Source: Thermococcus sp. MV5 (GTDB lineage Archaea; Methanobacteriota_B; Thermococci; Thermococcales; Thermococcaceae). From it: a DNA stretch of 64,000 nucleotides. The notes under the pieces are model-generated. The model searched no databases. It was not told the DNA's origin and was given only the letters and a program-made list of their open reading frames with translations. Positions 60,319-64,000 of this stretch are shown here, in pieces. Location of the stretch: the NCBI RefSeq assembly GCF_012027425.1, contig NZ_SNUE01000001.1:1-64000 (forward strand), written 5' to 3'. The position numbers and the translations under genes were made by a program. Position 1 is the first letter of the stretch, and each line of letters begins with the position of its first letter.

Positions 60319-61116
60319 ATGACTCCGTACCGCTCAGATAATTTAAAGAACATAAAAATAGAAAGTATTTTGATGTTTTACTTGCTTGTCTATCTAATCG
60401 TCTACGGTTCAACGCTTGTTATAAACTACTATTTAAAAACTTCTTACATTCTTTTAGATCTTACAGCTACGATCGGGATTACATCTACAGGAATATTGTT
60501 AGTTGCTGTTCTTATACTAAAATTGAATAATAAAAAATTAACTCCCTCAGTTTTTGGAATTAATAGGGACAATTTAGGTAACAGCTTTCTATTAGCCGCA
60601 GCTCTTTCAACGCCCATCCCGTTGTTTTGGCTCATTGGCATGCAAATTGTAGGTATCGATACATTATTAGTTGCTGCTAAACCGTCCTGGGCAAATTTTC
60701 CAATTTCGTTAGGAATTTTAATATTCGCCGTCCTATTCTGGGGTTTAGTTGGCACTGTTGCCTTCGCTTTTTGGCAAGCTTTTCCCTATGAGCTCATGCA
60801 TGGTATTTCTCCTAAATTTGCAGTACTTTTGGTAGCCATTTTATGGTCTGGACTATACAATACGCCCTTACTAACCGGAAAACTTGACCCTGTTGATATT
60901 CTTTTCTTTGGGTTCCTATTTACATGGGTTTATCACAAAACAAGAAACAGCGTAGGGATTGTGATAGCATATCTCTTGAATGAAAATCCCTTGTGGTGGA
61001 TAATAGGAGCTATATCTGGAGTAAATATAAAAACAGCATTCATGATTTTTCTTGTTTTTAGAGTGCTAGTGTGTTTAGTCTCAATTGTGTTGTTAGTGAG
61101 AAGAAACTATTTATAG
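60319..61116 (+). CDS. CPBP-like polytopic membrane protein
   Basis: A 265-residue membrane protein with about eight segments. VGTVAFAFWQAFPYELMHGISPKFAVLLVAILWSGLYNTPLLTGKL resembles the CPBP intramembrane protease core, but the usual EExxxR is replaced by AFAFWQAFPYE, so catalysis is doubtful. It follows the MinD pair by 54 bp with its own TATA-like sequence. Function unknown. Confidence 0.55.
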   Translation: MTPYRSDNLKNIKIESILMFYLLVYLIVYGSTLVINYYLKTSYILLDLTATIGITSTGILLVAVLILKLNNKKLTPSVFGINRDNLGNSFLLAAALSTPIPLFWLIGMQIVGIDTLLVAAKPSWANFPISLGILIFAVLFWGLVGTVAFAFWQAFPYELMHGISPKFAVLLVAILWSGLYNTPLLTGKLDPVDILFFGFLFTWVYHKTRNSVGIVIAYLLNENPLWWIIGAISGVNIKTAFMIFLVFRVLVCLVSIVLLVRRNYL

Positions 61117-61139
61117 AATATTTCTCAAACCTTTTTAGA

Positions 61140-62240
61140 ATGGCGAAGTGTGAATTATGTGGTTACGAGTCTGAAGAAATTAGTGAAGCAATTGGGGTAT
61201 GTGTTAACTGCCTTAGAAGAAACCCTCAAAAAGCTTTAGAAAAAGTTATGAGATCCCATTTCCAATGGCGAGAGCTGATAAGCCTACCTTCCTTTCCTCC
61301 TCAAAACGGAGAAATTTCCTGCAAAATCTGCGTTAATGAATGCCAAATTCTAGAAGGAAATCCTGGCTATTGTGGGGTAATCTGGAACAAAAAAGGAAAA
61401 TTGGTACCAATAACTGGAAGTTTTAACTATGGATACCTTCACTGGTATCTTGATCCTCACCCCACAAACTGTGTTGCACGACCTGTGTGTCCTGAAGCAA
61501 AACACAGAGGATTTTGTAACTTGGCAGTCTTCTTCGCCGGCTGTAACTTAGATTGCCTCTTTTGCCAAAACATAGAGCACAAGTACATGATAAAAAATGG
61601 AAATATCGATCCTTTAGCAGGGAGTATCATAAGCTCAGAAGAACTTGCTAATGTTGCTATGAAAAGGGAGGTCTCTTGTGTATGTTACTTCGGTGGAGAT
61701 CCAACACCACACGCGCCTTATGCAATTAAAACCTCCAGAGAAATCATCAAACGAGCAAAAGATATCGAATTAACAAAAAGGATTTGCTGGGAAACAAATG
61801 GCTTAGAGAATCCAAGGATAATGAAGGAAATGGCCAAATTAAGCATTGAAAGTGGAGGAATAATAAAAATTGACTGGAAAGCTTACACACCAAGCATTTA
61901 CCAAGCTTTAACAGGCATAAACGGAGAAAAAGCCCTCCAAAGAATAAAAGAGAACATAAAACTCATTTCTTCAATGAAAACAAGAGACGAATCTCCACTG
62001 TTAGTCGTGAGCACTCTTGTAGTTCCTCATTACATTGACGAGAAGGAGGTAAGAAAAATAGCAACATATCTTGCAAAAATTGATCCAGAGATCCCTTACG
62101 TTCTCCTTGGGTTTGCTCCTCAGCACTTAATGCATGATATTCTGCCCACAAGCAAAAAACAAATGAAAGAGGTCTATCATGCAGCTAAAGAAGAAGGTAT
62201 AAAAGAAGTTTACATAGAAAATTACTGGCTCTTAAGGTAA
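61140..62240 (+). CDS. Radical SAM protein, PflA/AmmeMemoRadiSam-like, with N-terminal zinc motifs
   Basis: A 366-residue protein. N-terminal Cys pairs (MAKCELCGYE ... GVCVNCLRR; then SCKICVNECQILEGNPGYCG) precede the radical SAM core with GCNLDCLFCQN and YFGGDPTPHAPYAIK. ATG 61140 lies about 27 bp after CTATTTATAG, so the message is probably leaderless. Archaeal members act with activator-like partners of unknown target. The last 9 nt overlap the converging DUF134 gene. Confidence 0.85.
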   Translation: MAKCELCGYESEEISEAIGVCVNCLRRNPQKALEKVMRSHFQWRELISLPSFPPQNGEISCKICVNECQILEGNPGYCGVIWNKKGKLVPITGSFNYGYLHWYLDPHPTNCVARPVCPEAKHRGFCNLAVFFAGCNLDCLFCQNIEHKYMIKNGNIDPLAGSIISSEELANVAMKREVSCVCYFGGDPTPHAPYAIKTSREIIKRAKDIELTKRICWETNGLENPRIMKEMAKLSIESGGIIKIDWKAYTPSIYQALTGINGEKALQRIKENIKLISSMKTRDESPLLVVSTLVVPHYIDEKEVRKIATYLAKIDPEIPYVLLGFAPQHLMHDILPTSKKQMKEVYHAAKEEGIKEVYIENYWLLR

Positions 62241-62567
62241 TTCCTCTTTCGGAATTTCATTTCCTTGGGCAAGAATTATCAACTCTCTTCCCTCAACGAG
62301 CATTTGAGCAACTTTTTTTCTCGCTGATGCTAGTGCCCTCCACACTGTTCCTCTCGAAACACCCATTCTCTGGCCAGCCTCTTCCTGCGTTAATCCTTCA
62401 TAATCCACCAATCTCAATACCTCAAACTCCTCATATGTCATGAAGACTGGAGGTTGAGGAGGACCAAATGGAGGTTTAGCCGGATAAAAGTGTCTAACCT
62501 CAGGAATAAGGCCTATAAAACGCATTTTCCTTCTCCGACCCCTACCTCTTCCCATTCCTCGGGGCAC
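62232..62567 (-). CDS. DUF134/UPF0251 DNA-binding protein
   Basis: A 111-residue regulator. The Gly/Arg N terminus PRGMGRGRGRRRKMRFIGLI is followed by a sigma-70 region-4-like helix-turn-helix (YEEFEVLRLVDYEGLTQEEAGQRMGVSRGTVWRALASARKKVAQ). The family co-occurs with NifX-like and ORP genes and is the best candidate to bind the TGTGCATATGCACA sites here. The GTG start at 62567 is preferred because GGTGAG lies before it. Confidence 0.88.
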   Translation of the reverse strand: MPRGMGRGRGRRRKMRFIGLIPEVRHFYPAKPPFGPPQPPVFMTYEEFEVLRLVDYEGLTQEEAGQRMGVSRGTVWRALASARKKVAQMLVEGRELIILAQGNEIPKEELP

Positions 62568-62780
62568 TTCTTCTCTCACCTGAATTCATTTGGAACTTTC
62601 CCTTTTTAGAGTTTCGGTAAGAAGGAACAACTCCCTATTTCATTATCTTTTAGTACTTCCATGTTTGATTCTCACAAAATTCCTACGTTAACTCTTCCAT
62701 GCCTTCTACTAGTTTTAAGAGGGGAGAGAACAATTTCCAAGCGGCGCTTTTATAAACCTCTTTGTTTATAATATACATCA

Positions 62781-64000
62781 ATGTATTTGCGGAAAGACCT
62801 TATACAGCCAAGGCTTTATCAAGAGGTAATCTATGCAAAGTGTAAAGACAAAAATAGTCTAGTTGTTCTACCAACAGGACTAGGAAAGACTCTAATAGCC
62901 CAAATGATAGCAGATTACCGCCTTTCCAAATATGGAGGAAAAGTCCTAATGCTAGCCCCTACAAAGCCTCTAGCCCTCCAACATAGGGAGAGTTTCCTGA
63001 GGCTCTTTAACATCCCAGAAGAAAAAATAAACACTTTAACAGGAGAAATTCCTCCTGAAAAAAGGGCAGAAATATGGAGAAAAAGCATTATAATTACAGC
63101 TACTCCTCAAACTATAGAGAACGATCTTGTTGTTGGTAGAATAAACCTCGAAGATGTGGTTTTGCTTATCTTTGATGAGGCCCATAGAGCTGTTGGAAAC
63201 TACGGATATGTATATATCGCAAAAGAATACATGAGAGAATCAAAGCATCCTCTTATTCTGGGTTTAACGGCTTCTCCTGGGAGCGACGAGATAAAAATAA
63301 AAGCTATTGTGAAGAACCTATTCATAGAACACATTGAACTCAGAACAGAAAATTCTCCTGATGTAAAGCCCTATGTACAAGGAATAAAGTTCGAATGGCT
63401 CAAAGTCAAACTTCCTGAGATTTATAAAGACGTTAGAAAGCTTTTGCGTGAAATGCTCAAAGACTCTCTAAAACCTCTTGCTGGAGCGGGGTTACTCGAT
63501 AGTTATTCCCCCGACATACCAAAGAAAGAAGTCCTAAAGGTAGGTAAAATAATAAACGCCGAAATGGCAAAAGGTAATTACGAAGTAGGAAAACTTATGC
63601 TATACCAAGCTAAAGCTTTAAAGCTTCACCACGCGATAGAATTGCTTGAGACCCAAGGATTATCCGCCCTAAGAGGATACTTAAAAAAGCTCTATGAAGA
63701 AGCGAGGAAGGGCAGAACAAAATCTACCAAAGAGATCATCCAAGACCCAAGAATGAAAAAAGCAATAGCTCTTCTCCTACAGGCCAAGGAGCTCGGACTT
63801 GATCATCCAAAACTCGATAAGTTGAAGGAAATTATAAAAGAACAACTAGATAAGAAACCATCCTCAAAAATAATTGTCTTTACAAATTACCGTGACACTG
63901 CAAAGAAAATTGTGGAAGAGCTTCTAGAAGAACCTATTAAAGCCATGCGTTTCGTTGGACAAGCCAGCAAAGAAAATGACAAGGGTCTAAGTCAGAAAAA
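62781..64000 (+). CDS. hef: Hef helicase/nuclease (5' part)
   Basis: The first 406 residues of the archaeal FANCM/XPF-family protein Hef, running off the window. Walker A is VVLPTGLGKTLIAQ, motif II LIFDEAHRAVGNYGY and motif III GLTASPGS. The helical insert is typical of Hef (PYVQGIKFEWLKVKLPEIYKDVRK onward), and the second RecA domain begins at SSKIIVFTNYRDTAKKI. Hef processes stalled forks; the XPF nuclease half would lie beyond 64,000. The start at ATG 62781 gives the family N terminus (LRKDLIQPRLYQ). Confidence 0.93.
   Translation, partial: MYLRKDLIQPRLYQEVIYAKCKDKNSLVVLPTGLGKTLIAQMIADYRLSKYGGKVLMLAPTKPLALQHRESFLRLFNIPEEKINTLTGEIPPEKRAEIWRKSIIITATPQTIENDLVVGRINLEDVVLLIFDEAHRAVGNYGYVYIAKEYMRESKHPLILGLTASPGSDEIKIKAIVKNLFIEHIELRTENSPDVKPYVQGIKFEWLKVKLPEIYKDVRKLLREMLKDSLKPLAGAGLLDSYSPDIPKKEVLKVGKIINAEMAKGNYEVGKLMLYQAKALKLHHAIELLETQGLSALRGYLKKLYEEARKGRTKSTKEIIQDPRMKKAIALLLQAKELGLDHPKLDKLKEIIKEQLDKKPSSKIIVFTNYRDTAKKIVEELLEEPIKAMRFVGQASKENDKGLSQK

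Noticed and set aside
1-64000. CRISPR arrays or cas genes
   Set aside because: No regularly spaced 28-40 bp repeats and no Cas-like proteins were seen.

Overview
The window reads as chromosome of a hyperthermophilic euryarchaeon of the order Thermococcales (Pyrococcus/Thermococcus). The basis is archaeal information-processing genes (aIF2-gamma, S6e, Nob1, Sec61-beta, the three-subunit RPA operon, Hef, NreA, archaeal polynucleotide kinase), ether-lipid enzymes (G1P dehydrogenase, DGGGP synthase), TTTAAA/TTTATA-type TATA boxes, strong GGTGA ribosome sites 4-6 nt before starts, an intron-containing tRNA-Met and a C/D box guide RNA. The sequence is AT-rich. The genus cannot be fixed from sequence alone.

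Layout. 1-7,980: an IS607-type recombinase that cuts off a phosphoglycerate-mutase gene, a PspC/toastrack membrane-stress operon, a CitG-like gene, an OsmC protein next to a 94-residue HK97-A-domain-like protein, radical SAM, PPC, a ChrB-like gene with a nonsense codon, QueD and a tiny zinc finger. 7,980-17,150: an AT-rich, gene-poor island ending at tRNA-Thr. It holds a ParA plus ribbon-helix-helix partition pair (SegAB-like) surrounded by repeated palindromic sites, a DUF257-like gene, NreA, RmuC, and several decayed genes including a PD-(D/E)XK nuclease. 17,230-30,200: NikR, a large surface protein, flavoprotein, HAD, an AAA ATPase behind a perfect palindrome, Nob1 with a C/D sRNA at its 3' end, a symporter plus 5-oxoprolinase operon, EgsA and an inositol-monophosphatase/FBPase. 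30,670-37,700: tRNA-Met(CAT) with intron, ScpA-Smc, and the S6e/aIF2-gamma/PIN operon. 37,750-38,200: a GC-rich structured segment with insertion-sequence-like end hairpins. 38,195-49,130: split permease plus regulator, Sec61-beta, EngB, Lrp-type regulator, RNA kinase, DGGGP synthase, RPA operon and ScpB. 49,260-54,900: methyltransferase, radical SAM and the Feo iron-uptake operon behind DtxR-type operators. 54,990-62,570: an 'orange protein'-like cluster (two NifX-like proteins, two MinD ATPases with ferredoxin inserts, a DUF134 regulator, MBL, radical SAM). 62,781-end: the start of hef.

Genes that work together: Smc, ScpA and ScpB form a complete condensin; RPA41/14/32 form the single-strand binding complex; NreA and Hef serve DNA repair; FeoA, FeoA2 and FeoB import ferrous iron; the symporter and PxpABC would import and hydrolyse 5-oxoproline. 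The C/D sRNA at 22,008 is complementary to the intron-containing pre-tRNA-Met at 30,674 and would direct methylation of its wobble base.

Most novel candidates: the SegAB-like locus with its site array, the A-domain/OsmC pair, the ORP-like cluster with a repeated palindromic promoter, the GC-rich RNA upstream of rps6e, and several single-lesion genes (TAG in chrB, TAA in a DUF3303-like gene, a G-run frameshift at 58,320).
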